Shown here: positions 10,101 through 17,367 of the stretch, piece after piece | How the letters are laid out: every line of letters begins with the position of its first letter | How positions within the stretch are numbered: position 1 is the first letter of the stretch | Source of the DNA: a virus | Virus record (IMG/VR): IMGVR_UViG_3300031963_000308 | Location: 1-43,204 of that record | Strand: one strand, 5' to 3' | DNA: 43,204 nucleotides | Position numbers and translations under genes: made by a program | The notes under the pieces: generated by a model | What the model was told of the DNA's origin: nothing | Databases searched by the model: none | What the model saw: the letters and a program-made list of their open reading frames with translations, nothing else

Positions 10101-10498
10101 AAGAATTCGGCAACGGCACCTTCACCGCGCGAGCGTTCCAGTTCAAGCTAGATGCCGCCGCCTTTACGCTGTCGCAGGCGTTTGCCTGCTACGAGCTGGG
10201 ATACAAAGCATCATTCCAGCGGCGCATTGAAAGCTCGGTGGTAGCCGAGGCAAGCGGCGCTGGCACAAAAAGCGTTGCGTTTGCCAATCCTTACTGGACT
10301 GGCTCTGCTGTGCTCGGCGGCGTCAACAGCATCTTGCCATCCATCGGCATCACCGCTCAGAATTTGCAATCTGGTGACTACTTCAATGTGACCAACGTCA
10401 GCAGCAGCGGTTTTGATGTGACTTTCCGCAATAGCAGCGGCACTGCAGTTGATCGCCTGTTTGCGTGGTCAGCGGTAGGATACGGTAAAGGCGCATAA
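7181..10498 (+). CDS. Tail tip / host specificity protein (lambda gpJ-like)
   Basis: A 1105-aa central tip protein, the largest in the genome. After a Gly-rich start (GAGGGGGKGGGAQ), residues about 20-640 follow the gpJ hub pattern: LDLISEGEIEGLKNG, the DPAWILWDLLTSTRYGFG block near 290, and VLVRPGQIIEVADP near 485. Fibronectin type III-like modules follow at about 640-830, and then a C-terminal beta-rich region of unknown fold. gpJ trimers form the tail tip and bind the receptor with their C-terminal parts. The ATG overlaps the I-like stop. Confidence 0.93.
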   Translation: MARIYGAGGGGGKGGGAQSQPAPRTPVTETDSLNSKQYAQVLDLISEGEIEGLKNGYQSIFIDNTPLQNADGTYNFQNVSIATRNGTQNQTYIPGTSDVEDEKSVGVEVQYASPVVRTITDTSVNAARITITVPQLQTFTNEGDVLGSQVGLRIYVQYNGGGYNLAVTGTISGRTGDAYQRDYLINLASTYPIDIKIERDRPDSTDPKVVNAFNWTSYTEIIYAKLRYPNSALVWTRIDAEQFNRIPSRSYLIRGIKVRIPSNATVDSVTGRLIYAGIWNGTFGAAQWCSDPAWILWDLLTSTRYGFGDHIEAAQLDKFAFYAASQYCSELVPDGFGGQEPRFSCNVNIQTAEDAYKLINDMCSVMRCMPYWSTGALTISQDRPADTAYLFTLANVTEEGFSYQGGSRKTRPTVCVVSYLDLQSRDIAYEVVEDAEAIQKYGVVKTEISAFACTSRGQAYRIGEWLLYSERYESEIISFTASIDAGVLVRPGQIIEVADPVKAGARRGGRISAATTTAITVDDATGLTAAGADLSVIMPDGSVQTRTIATIAGDVITVSSAFSTAPNANSVWIYQTRAIQTSTWRVLTVQEQDGSNYAISAIAYNASKYDYIERGTALEERDITDLNKPASAPRAPIFQEVLYEESGQVLSKLIINWLASIDENGRTNAVQYLVQWRRVDGNWAQSYVTTQEYVIYDTTPGDYEVLIYGVNPGLRPSAQAARLDVSARGKLAEPANVQNLTIEQISANSARLRWGASTDLDVKIGGRVHIRHTSITDGTGSWTNSQDLIPAVPGYSTEAIVPMVEGEYIVKFEDSSGKQSLGEASVIVDLPDPLSAFLVLDKREDITDPPFQGEFTNLFYSVEYDAITLGGSALFDTIADLDLLLDLDYYGDIATTGSYVFTEVLDLGAKYSLDLRRHLVAGGFYPSDLIDERTDLIDTWVDFEGAVADQVNSKVCVRTTDDNPTGSPTWSDYQEFGNGTFTARAFQFKLDAAAFTLSQAFACYELGYKASFQRRIESSVVAEASGAGTKSVAFANPYWTGSAVLGGVNSILPSIGITAQNLQSGDYFNVTNVSSSGFDVTFRNSSGTAVDRLFAWSAVGYGKGA

Positions 10499-10501
10499 TC
10501 C

Positions 10502-11935
10502 ATGGCCACGTACGACTGGACGGGCACGGACATAATTCCAAACGGCAGTGGTTCGGCTGTACGCGCTGACCTGAACGACGCACTGCTGGCATTGTTCTCG
10601 CAAAACAGCAGCGCCACTGCGCCGCCTGAGACCGTCGCCTACATGCCGTGGGCGGATACTTCAACTGGCCTGTACAAAATTCGCAACGCAGCCAACAGCG
10701 GCTGGATCACGCTGTACCAGCTTGATGGCGAGTGGACAACGATCGCGCTGGAGAACGGCACCGCTGCTGCACCGTCGCTGTATTTCAAGGACAGCGGCAC
10801 CGATACCGGCTTCTACAGCCCCGGCACCGACCAAGTAGCCATCACCACAGCTGGTGTTCAACGCGTCAACTTCAACGGCTCCACCGAGGTGGTGTTCAAT
10901 GATGGTGGCGCTGACGTTGACTTCAGGATTGAAGGCGACACCGAGCCAAACCTGTTCAAGATCGACGCCGGCACCGATCAGGTGCAGGTGGCAAACCTCA
11001 ACGGCGGACCGCTCAGTGGCACCCGTAACCGCATCATCAACGGTGACTTTTCCGTTGCGCAACGGGGCACAAGTTTTGTAAGCGCTGCCAATAATGACGA
11101 CGCCTACACGCTCGACCGCTGGTACATTCTGAGCGATGGCAACGATGCTATTGACGTAACGCAGGAAACATCAACCGTACCGACCAATCAGAAATATGCC
11201 ATTGCGCTTGATGTTGAAACAGTAAACAAGAAGTTTGGCATTGCTCAAATTATTGAAAACGTCAACTGCGTTGGGCTAACAGGTGGCAATGTCACGCTGA
11301 GTTTTAAGGCAAAAGTTAGCTCTACTACCAAGCTCGACAACGTAAAAGCCGCGATTGTTGCGTGGTCTGGCACTGCTGATACAGTGACAAGCGACATTAT
11401 CAGCGCATGGGGCGCAGAAGGCACCAATCCAACGCTGATTGCCAATGCCACCTACGAGAACACGCCTGCGAATTTAAGCGTCACAACAAGCTACGCCACT
11501 TATTCGCTGTCTGCAAACATTGATACAGCCAGCACTAACAACATTATCGTATTCATTTGGTCTGATGTGACAGATACGACTGCAGGCGATTTCTTGTATA
11601 TCACTGATGTGCAACTAGAACCCGGAACCGTCGCCACCCCGTTTGAACGCAGGAGTTACGGGCAGGAGCTGGCGCTTTGTCAGAGGTATTACGAGATTTT
11701 TGGCCCGGTCGCAATCATGCTGCCTTGGAGTTCTGGAACGCAAATTATACGCGGGCAAGGTCAATTTGTGGTCAGCAAAAGAACTATACCCAATGTAACT
11801 ATGGGATCAAAAATAGCAGGGACCGGCACCGTAACGGCCAATAGTGTTTACGCTAACGGAGTAGAATTTTCCGCATCGGGGAGCCAGCAAGATGTGATTG
11901 TTTATGTTAATAACATTGCTGCTGTGGAGCTTTGA
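10502..11935 (+). CDS. Tail fibre protein with carbohydrate-binding-like domain
   Basis: A 477-aa fibre-like protein. The N-terminal 170 residues are short beta repeats (SLYFKDSGTDTGFYSPGTD) as in trimeric fibres. From about 180 comes NRIINGDFSVAQRGTSF, and near 375 QLEPGTVATPFERRSYGQEL; both are typical of a beta-sandwich, sugar-binding-like domain widespread in phage fibres. The final 90 residues may be a tip or intramolecular chaperone. It follows gpJ directly and is likely involved in host surface recognition. The exact ligand is unknown. Confidence 0.78.
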   Translation: MATYDWTGTDIIPNGSGSAVRADLNDALLALFSQNSSATAPPETVAYMPWADTSTGLYKIRNAANSGWITLYQLDGEWTTIALENGTAAAPSLYFKDSGTDTGFYSPGTDQVAITTAGVQRVNFNGSTEVVFNDGGADVDFRIEGDTEPNLFKIDAGTDQVQVANLNGGPLSGTRNRIINGDFSVAQRGTSFVSAANNDDAYTLDRWYILSDGNDAIDVTQETSTVPTNQKYAIALDVETVNKKFGIAQIIENVNCVGLTGGNVTLSFKAKVSSTTKLDNVKAAIVAWSGTADTVTSDIISAWGAEGTNPTLIANATYENTPANLSVTTSYATYSLSANIDTASTNNIIVFIWSDVTDTTAGDFLYITDVQLEPGTVATPFERRSYGQELALCQRYYEIFGPVAIMLPWSSGTQIIRGQGQFVVSKRTIPNVTMGSKIAGTGTVTANSVYANGVEFSASGSQQDVIVYVNNIAAVEL

Positions 11936-11938
11936 TCC

Positions 11939-12184
11939 ATGACCTACCAACTAACCACCAACACCAGCATCAAACTGCCCCTTGAAAATGGCAGCATCAT
12001 GTTCCTGCCGCCACAAAACAATGGCACCCCCGAATGGCGGGAATACCAAGCATGGCTCGATGAAGGCAACACTCCCGAGCCTGCCCCTGAACCACCTGCC
12101 CCTCCAGTGCTCACCACTGAGCAGAAGCTGGAAGCCGCTGGGTTGACGGTTGCAGAATTGAAAGAGCTGTTTGGCCTGAGCTGA
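11939..12184 (+). CDS. Small fibre-associated protein
   Basis: An 81-aa protein with three parts: an N-terminal beta segment (TNTSIKLPLENGS), a Pro/Glu-rich linker (PEPAPEPPAPP) and a C-terminal helix (LEAAGLTVAELKELFGL). Similar short proteins with an EYQAWL-type motif and a linker occur beside fibre genes in cyanophages and pelagic phages. It may be a fibre chaperone or an adaptor, but I cannot assign a function. Confidence 0.65.
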   Translation: MTYQLTTNTSIKLPLENGSIMFLPPQNNGTPEWREYQAWLDEGNTPEPAPEPPAPPVLTTEQKLEAAGLTVAELKELFGLS

Positions 12185-12186
12185 TC

Positions 12187-12525
12187 ATGGCAATCTCACC
12201 CGGCACCTACAACATCAGCCTGCAGCGCCGGGCGGACTACAGCATCACGCTGCAGTTCAAGGACAGCACTGACGCTGCCATCAACCTGACCGGCTGGACC
12301 GTTGCAGCGCAATCCTGGAACCAAGGGCGCACCACCAAATACGGCGACTTCACCGTTACCTACACCAACCGCAGCACTGGAACAGTCGCCATCGCGTTGA
12401 CGGATGACCAGACTGCAACGCTGCCCAATGAGGCGTACTACGACGTACTGCTGACCAACCCCTCCGGCCTCAAAGAGTATTACCTCGAAGGCATCATTTA
12501 CGTCAGCGAGGGGTATACGGGATGA
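12187..12525 (+). CDS. Beta-sandwich tail/baseplate-type protein
   Basis: A 112-aa beta-rich protein. The layout (YNISLQRRADYSITLQFKD, then LTGWTVAAQSW and GTVAIALTDDQTATL) resembles the N-terminal domain of BppU-like baseplate proteins, which carry receptor-binding parts. It overlaps the next gene by 4 bases in the fibre cluster. The match is by pattern only. Confidence 0.62.
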   Translation: MAISPGTYNISLQRRADYSITLQFKDSTDAAINLTGWTVAAQSWNQGRTTKYGDFTVTYTNRSTGTVAIALTDDQTATLPNEAYYDVLLTNPSGLKEYYLEGIIYVSEGYTG

Positions 12526-12848
12526 CGACCGTCAACGTCAGCTCTGTAACTAATACGGTCACCGTCACCGAAAACGGCAGCAGCACTGTTGTCACCGTAC
12601 CTGTTACCAGCACCGTCACCGCAATCACGCAAGGTCCGCAAGGACCATCAGGGGCGGCTGCGTTTGTGTACCAACAAATTGCACCAGCAACAACTTGGAC
12701 TATTAACCACAATCTTGGCTATAAACCATCTGTTGAATTACTTGATAGTGGTAGTCAAGAAATTGATGGTGATGTGGCGCATCCAAGTGATAACCAAACC
12801 GTTGTTACACTGAACCCAGCATCCGCTGGCCTCGCTCGCTTGATCTGA
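12522..12848 (+). CDS. Small fibre protein with short collagen-like turn
   Basis: A 108-aa protein. The first 35 residues are almost only Thr/Val/Ser (NTVTVTENGSSTVVTVPVTS), a beta-prism-like repeat. GPQGPSG (about residues 38-44) is a short collagen-like triplet run, which in phages often joins fibre domains in a trimer. The C-terminal half (WTINHNLGYKPSVELLDSG) is the common INHNLG beta domain of phage tail proteins. It probably trimerises as part of a tail fibre. Confidence 0.68.
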   Translation: MTTVNVSSVTNTVTVTENGSSTVVTVPVTSTVTAITQGPQGPSGAAAFVYQQIAPATTWTINHNLGYKPSVELLDSGSQEIDGDVAHPSDNQTVVTLNPASAGLARLI

Positions 12849-12849
12849 C

Positions 12850-13641
12850 ATGGCTCGCAAGTTTTTTACCGACCTAGACCTGCAAAGCGTCTCGAAGGTC
12901 ATCAATGTCCCGACGCCAACTGCATCTGGCGACGCAGTGCCCAAGTCCTACGTGGACTCTGCGGTTGAAGGTCTGGCATGGAAGGACAGCGCCCGCGTTG
13001 GCACGCAAAGCAATATCAACCTGAGCAGTCCTGGCGCCACGGTTGATGGCGTGACCATGGCGTCACAGGATCGGGTGCTGGTGCGCAACCAATCCACGCA
13101 AAGCGAGAACGGCATTTATGTGTGGAATGGCAGCGCGGTTGCCATGACCCGCTCGCTTGATGCCAGCACCTTTGCTGAGCTTGAACAGGCGATCATCACC
13201 GTCGAGGAAGGCACCGACGCTGGTACGACGTGGCGTCAGACGCAGGTCAACGGCACTATTGATAGCAGCAATGTCATTTGGACATCGTTTGCCGCTGCAG
13301 CACCTGCAGCCAGTGAGACGACTGCTGGTATCGCCGAACTTGCCACGCAGGCCGAGGTTGACGCTGGCACCGACGACCTGCGTATCGTCACACCGCTGAA
13401 GCTGGCCAGCTGGTCCGGGCGGATCAAGAAGTACAGCACCAACATCGGTGACGGCAGCGCAACCAGCTATACGATCACGCACAGCTTGAACACTCGTGAC
13501 GTGATCATTCGCGTGTTTCCCAACTCCGGCACCTATGACGACGTGGAAGTGGACGTGCAACGCACCAGCACAACCACCGCCACGTTGGTGTTTGCCACGG
13601 CACCTGCTTCTAACGCCTATCGCGTCGTGGTGATCGGCTGA
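12850..13641 (+). CDS. Tail fibre/appendage protein
   Basis: A 263-aa protein. It opens with FFTDLDLQSVSKVINVP and DAVPKSYVDSAVEG, a head motif common in phage fibre proteins (PTxxxDAVNKxYVD). A region near 75-150 (RVLVRNQSTQSENGIYVW) is a frequently repeated appendage domain. The C-terminal 70 residues again contain an ITHSLNTRDVIIRVF domain, related in pattern to the INHNLG domain of the preceding gene. The shared motif suggests these fibre genes exchange domains. Confidence 0.75.
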   Translation: MARKFFTDLDLQSVSKVINVPTPTASGDAVPKSYVDSAVEGLAWKDSARVGTQSNINLSSPGATVDGVTMASQDRVLVRNQSTQSENGIYVWNGSAVAMTRSLDASTFAELEQAIITVEEGTDAGTTWRQTQVNGTIDSSNVIWTSFAAAAPAASETTAGIAELATQAEVDAGTDDLRIVTPLKLASWSGRIKKYSTNIGDGSATSYTITHSLNTRDVIIRVFPNSGTYDDVEVDVQRTSTTTATLVFATAPASNAYRVVVIG

Positions 13642-13907
13642 TGGCACGGGCTTTTGAAACTGACATAACGCTCAACGCTCAACGCGAGCTGCGGCTGGCT
13701 GATGCGGACTCATCCGCCTATGTCGGCTTCAAGGCCCCGTCGACCATCACGACCAACCGCATCTGGACACTGCCTGCCGCTGATGGCACCACCGGCCAAG
13801 TGCTCAGCACCAACGGCTCTGGTGTGCTGTCATGGGCAACAGCAGGTGGCGGTGGCGGAGGCAGCTCCGTTGGTGACAACCTCTACCTCAACGTCAACTG
13901 CATCTAA
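13641..13907 (+). CDS. Short fibre protein
   Basis: An 88-aa protein. STITTNRIWTLPAADGTTG followed by GQVLSTNGSGVLSW is a very common short repeat of phage fibres and appendages. It ends in a GGGGGGSS linker and a short tail. It could be a domain of a modular fibre encoded as a separate chain. The ATG overlaps the preceding stop (TGATG). Confidence 0.65.
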   Translation: MARAFETDITLNAQRELRLADADSSAYVGFKAPSTITTNRIWTLPAADGTTGQVLSTNGSGVLSWATAGGGGGGSSVGDNLYLNVNCI

Positions 13908-13910
13908 GCC

Positions 13911-14306
13911 ATGGCAGCCTCACCCTCTTTCATCTCCACCCCGCGCATCGGGCGACTGTCGCTGAGCACGGCGAACACCGCAACGGATGGCACCGGCACA
14001 ATCAACGACCTCATCGTGGGCGCCAGCGCTGGCACCCGGGTGCTGAGCGTCAACGTGCAAGGCACCGCCACTACCGTCGCAGCACTGGTCAACCTGTTCC
14101 TGTGGGACGGCACGCAGTGGGACCTATTTGATCAGGTGACGATCAGCGCCACCACCGGCAGCAACACCGTCAAGGGCTATCGCCTGGTGACGGCATACAC
14201 GGATCTGGTGCTACCGAGCGCGAGCTACAAGCTGGGCGCCACGATTAGCGTTGCGCCAACCACCGGCACGGTTCGTGTCAGCGCATGGGGCGGTGACCTG
14301 ACATGA
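13911..14306 (+). CDS. Beta-rich structural protein of fibre cluster
   Basis: A 131-aa protein starting MAASPSFISTPRIGRLSLS. Its alternating pattern (LVNLFLWDGTQWDLFDQV, ATISVAPTTGTVRVSAWGG) suggests a single beta sandwich. I do not recognise a named family. It is flanked by fibre genes and ends overlapping the beta-roll protein gene by 4 bases, so it is most likely a virion protein. Confidence 0.6.
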   Translation: MAASPSFISTPRIGRLSLSTANTATDGTGTINDLIVGASAGTRVLSVNVQGTATTVAALVNLFLWDGTQWDLFDQVTISATTGSNTVKGYRLVTAYTDLVLPSASYKLGATISVAPTTGTVRVSAWGGDLT

Positions 14307-15412
14307 ACCTGAATACTGGAGGGTGGGCGTCACGTGCCGCTCTGTCTATTGTTACTCGGCTATTTTCAACAGGCACCAATGCAACCCGTCCTGTTGTTGC
14401 TGTTTTGCCTCCTGAAGACAGAGAGACAATCCTGCGAACCAACTTAGATGTAGCTCTAGTTGCCAAGGGATTCGGGGCGACTATTGCTCAAGTGCCTGAC
14501 GAAACAACGACAGGCGGCAATCTACGCGGACAAAGATCTACGGATTTTCAAAAAAACAGAGGGACCGCAGCGCAAGTTGCAAGTGGAACAACTTCAGGCA
14601 TCTTGGCGGGAGTTTCAAATCAAGCCTCTGGTGTGTCTTCCGTGGTTGTCGGTGGAGATAGCAACACCGCCTCCAGCACCTACTCCTTCGTCGGCGGCGG
14701 CCAGAGCAACACCGCCCAAACCAACACCCACGCTGCGGTTTGTGGGGGGAGTGGTAATACGGCGAGTGGGCAGTATTCGTTTGTGGGGGGTGGGATTGGC
14801 AATATTGCAAGTGGACTGCGTAGTATTGTCGTAGCGGGTGACACCAACGCAGCATCTGGATCTAATTCTTGTATTGTTGGCGGAATAGATAATATTGCAA
14901 ACGCTTCGCAATCTTTTGTCGCTGGAGGAAGAAGGGGCACCGTAAGATCTATTGTTGGAAATCACATATTTCCTGCTTGTTCTATCCCTATCGCCAACGC
15001 GCAAGGCGCCACCCAATCCGCCCTCCTACTCTTAGGCCGCCAAACCACCGACGCCACCGCCACAGTCCTCTGCAGCGACAGCAGCGCCGCCAGCACCACC
15101 AACCAAGTCATCCTCCCCAATAACGCGGCCTACAGCTTCAGCGGTGAGGTGATCGCAGGCGTCACAGCCGCAGGCAACACCGCCCGCTGGACAATCAACG
15201 GTGCCATCAAACGTGGCGCTAACGCAGCATCTACCGCGATGGTTGGCACGCCGACTGTCACCATGACCCACAACGACGCCGGTGCTGCAGCATGGGCTGT
15301 TGCCGTCACGGCAGACACCACCAACGGCGGCATTAAAGTTGAAGTCACTGGCGCATTAGCTACCACCATCCGCTGGGTGGCCAAAATTGAAACCACGGAG
15401 ATGACCTACTAA
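14303..15412 (+). CDS. YadA-head-like beta-roll fibre protein
   Basis: A 369-aa protein. Residues about 95-215 hold repeats of about 14-18 residues such as SVVVGGDSNTASS, SFVGGGQSNTAQ, CGGSGNTASG and SFVGGGIGNIASG. This is the pattern of the left-handed parallel beta-roll of YadA-type trimeric adhesin heads (Hep/Hag repeats). The C-terminal 150 residues (NQVILPNNAAYSFSGEV onward) form a separate domain also found after such rolls in phage fibres. The N-terminal half uses more G/T-rich codons (runs of GGG, ATT, TTT) than its neighbours, suggesting recent transfer. Probably the distal, host-binding fibre. Confidence 0.75.
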   Translation: MNLNTGGWASRAALSIVTRLFSTGTNATRPVVAVLPPEDRETILRTNLDVALVAKGFGATIAQVPDETTTGGNLRGQRSTDFQKNRGTAAQVASGTTSGILAGVSNQASGVSSVVVGGDSNTASSTYSFVGGGQSNTAQTNTHAAVCGGSGNTASGQYSFVGGGIGNIASGLRSIVVAGDTNAASGSNSCIVGGIDNIANASQSFVAGGRRGTVRSIVGNHIFPACSIPIANAQGATQSALLLLGRQTTDATATVLCSDSSAASTTNQVILPNNAAYSFSGEVIAGVTAAGNTARWTINGAIKRGANAASTAMVGTPTVTMTHNDAGAAAWAVAVTADTTNGGIKVEVTGALATTIRWVAKIETTEMTY

Positions 15413-15687
15413 TGGCCCTCACAACTTCCTTGGCTCAGACCAACATCGGCATCCCTATGGCCGATACCTACGCCCGCATCACCCTGATGCGCTGCGACAA
15501 GGAGCAAACGCTGATTCAGATTTCGCATTACGCGAACGCTGATGCCCGCAACGAGAATGCCAGTCCGGTCTGGGACCGCACAATGTTTGCGCCCACCGGC
15601 GAGCTGCAGCCCGGCGATAACCCGCTGGCCATCGGTTACACCTGGCTCAAGGGCCAACCCGAGTACGCCGACGCGGAGGACTGCTGA
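15412..15687 (+). CDS. Small structural protein, fibre cluster end
   Basis: A 91-aa protein (MALTTSLAQTNIGIPMADTYARI) with a strand-rich middle (QTLIQISHYANADAR). No family recognised. It overlaps neighbours at both ends by one base, so it is co-translated with the fibre cluster and the small basic protein that follows. Confidence 0.6.
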   Translation: MALTTSLAQTNIGIPMADTYARITLMRCDKEQTLIQISHYANADARNENASPVWDRTMFAPTGELQPGDNPLAIGYTWLKGQPEYADAEDC

Positions 15688-15821
15688 TGGCTGTTAAAGC
15701 AAAAAGCGGCACTGGGCGGCTGGATCATCAAGCTGGTAAGCCCAAGCTCACCCGGCAAGGCAACGGAAAGCGCAGTAAGCCGCGCGGCACTCGAAAGCTT
15801 CGTAAGGGCCAGGGTCGCTAA
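15687..15821 (+). CDS. Small basic protein
   Basis: A 44-aa protein, ATG overlapping the previous stop (TGATG), ending with TAA at 15819-15821. It is extremely basic, with most positive charge in the C-terminal half (GKRSKPRGTRKLRKGQGR), and has few hydrophobic residues. It is probably disordered and could bind nucleic acid. Function unknown. Confidence 0.6.
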   Translation: MAVKAKSGTGRLDHQAGKPKLTRQGNGKRSKPRGTRKLRKGQGR

Positions 15822-15845
15822 GCTATACCCGTAGCCAATGCTGCC

Positions 15846-16097
15846 ATGATTGAAGTCATAGCCGCAGTGGCCGGCGCAAGTATCTCAGTTGCCGCTATGG
15901 GCGCAATGGGGTTTAGTCGCAAGTCAGACGAAGCACGTGATGCGGTTATTCGCCTCACGAGCGCCGTTGAACATATTGCAACGCAATTAGAAGTATTGCA
16001 TTCGGATATTAAGGAAGATCGCAAGGAGTTTTTCTCTCGCCTTAATACCGTTGAGCAAAGGGTATCTAAGCTGGAAGTACGTCCACCGTCCTGCTAG
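15846..16097 (+). CDS. Membrane-anchored coiled-coil protein, possible lysis factor
   Basis: An 83-aa protein with an N-terminal membrane segment (residues about 2-22, VIAAVAGASISVAAMGAMGF) and a C-terminal amphipathic coiled coil (AVEHIATQLEVLHSDI; NTVEQRVSKLEV). This layout resembles XhlA-type haemolysin/holin partners, though the topology here is reversed (membrane segment first). It precedes a second small membrane protein and the endolysin, so a role in lysis is likely. Confidence 0.62.
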   Translation: MIEVIAAVAGASISVAAMGAMGFSRKSDEARDAVIRLTSAVEHIATQLEVLHSDIKEDRKEFFSRLNTVEQRVSKLEVRPPSC

Positions 16098-16099
16098 CC

Positions 16100-16285
16100 A
16101 TGGATCGCGTCACTGATTACATCGCCTTAGCGGTTGCAGTCCACGGCGTGGCATTGATCGTGGTCAATCTGACGCCAACACCAAAAGACGATGCAGCACT
16201 GACTGCTGCTGCTAAGACTGTCGTCAAGATTTATAGGGCCATTGAGATCCTTGCCGGTGTAATCACCCCATTCGTCAAGCGATGA
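16100..16285 (+). CDS. Candidate holin (small membrane protein)
   Basis: A 61-aa protein with one clear membrane segment (about residues 5-23, TDYIALAVAVHGVALIVVN) and a second hydrophobic helix near 46-58 (IEILAGVITPFV). It lies immediately before the endolysin and overlaps it by 4 bases. Size, hydrophobicity and position fit a small holin. No family signature is certain. Confidence 0.6.
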   Translation: MDRVTDYIALAVAVHGVALIVVNLTPTPKDDAALTAAAKTVVKIYRAIEILAGVITPFVKR

Positions 16286-17340
16286 TCAAGCTATCCGATC
16301 TGTTTAAGTATTACAAGCACGGCACACCGCATCAAATGGCGGCGGTGTCTGAGCTTGAGGCAGAGCTAATAAAAACAGCGCCGCAAGTGTTTGATCGCAG
16401 CCAAGCATGGTACAAGACTTGGCAGGCTGGCGGCAAGTTGCATAATTATGACGCAGCGGTAAAACTCATTAAAGAGTTTGAGGGCGTGCACCTAAGCGCC
16501 TACCCCGATCCACTACATGGATGGGATGTAGCAACCATCGGCTATGGCACCACGCGCTATCCAGATGGCCGCAAGGTGCAACGCGGTGACAAGATTACTG
16601 TGATTGACGCCGATCAATTGCTTGATGTTGAAGTAGAGCGCATTGCAGAAAAGCTCCGCAGCAGCGTGCCTTTTTGGGGTGCAATGAGCGGCAACAAGCA
16701 ATGTGCGTTGCTGTCATTTGCCTACAACCTTGGCGCTGGCTTTTACGGCAGCGCTGGCTTTGAGACCATCAGCAGATGCTTGCGGGATAAGGATTGGGCA
16801 GCAGTACCAGAGGCAATGGAGCTATACCGCAATCCAGGCAGTGCCGTAGAGGCAGGCTTGCTGCGTCGTCGCCGCGCAGAAGGCAGGCTATGGGCTGGTG
16901 AGCAGCAACAGGATCCGGCCAAGCTCAGCACGGATAGCGCCTTCACTGCGCGCATTACGCCGCATGTGCAGCTCGGAGAGTTTGCATTGTTTCAAGAAGC
17001 ACGACGCTTTGACCATCAATATCAGCTCGACACGGCAGCAGAGCTAGCGGCATTTCTTGAGCGTGCTCGCGTTAGGTTTGGCGGCAAGCCTGTTGTGATT
17101 ACAAGTGGCTACCGTCCGCGTGCCATCAATGCAGCAGTCGGAGGGGCTAGTGGTAGCGAGCACCTATACGATGCGCCCAATGTCGGAGCTGTTGATTTTT
17201 ACATCCGCGAGGTCAACATCAACCACGTGCAGGATTGGTGCGATGATCACTGGCCCTATTCACTCGGCTACGGCGCACCTAAAGGATTTGTGCATTTAGG
17301 GGTGCGACGCGGCAAGCCCAGAGTGCGTTGGGATTACTAG
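16282..17340 (+). CDS. Bifunctional endolysin (GH24 lysozyme + M15 peptidase)
   Basis: A 352-aa peptidoglycan hydrolase. Residues about 55-207 form a phage-type GH24 lysozyme: the catalytic Glu67 in EFEGVHLSAYPD, and TIGYGTT at 86-92. Residues about 225-352 form a D-Ala-D-Ala peptidase/M15-type domain: ITSGYRP, zinc ligands His294 (SEHLYD), Asp305 (GAVDFYI) and His338 (FVHLG). The first 50 residues are an added helical part of unknown role, and there is no signal peptide, so a holin should release it. Two different bond specificities in one chain would cut both glycan and peptide. Confidence 0.92.
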   Translation: MIKLSDLFKYYKHGTPHQMAAVSELEAELIKTAPQVFDRSQAWYKTWQAGGKLHNYDAAVKLIKEFEGVHLSAYPDPLHGWDVATIGYGTTRYPDGRKVQRGDKITVIDADQLLDVEVERIAEKLRSSVPFWGAMSGNKQCALLSFAYNLGAGFYGSAGFETISRCLRDKDWAAVPEAMELYRNPGSAVEAGLLRRRRAEGRLWAGEQQQDPAKLSTDSAFTARITPHVQLGEFALFQEARRFDHQYQLDTAAELAAFLERARVRFGGKPVVITSGYRPRAINAAVGGASGSEHLYDAPNVGAVDFYIREVNINHVQDWCDDHWPYSLGYGAPKGFVHLGVRRGKPRVRWDY

Positions 17341-17367
17341 ACTGCAGTGTAAGCCGCTACCAACGGC

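Noticed and set aside
13063-13647. 194-codon minus-strand frame
   Set aside because: Antisense to the tail fibre gene; His/Gly-rich shadow.
14303-15412. Diversity-generating retroelement target
   Set aside because: No reverse transcriptase or template repeat found; variation would have to come from other routes.
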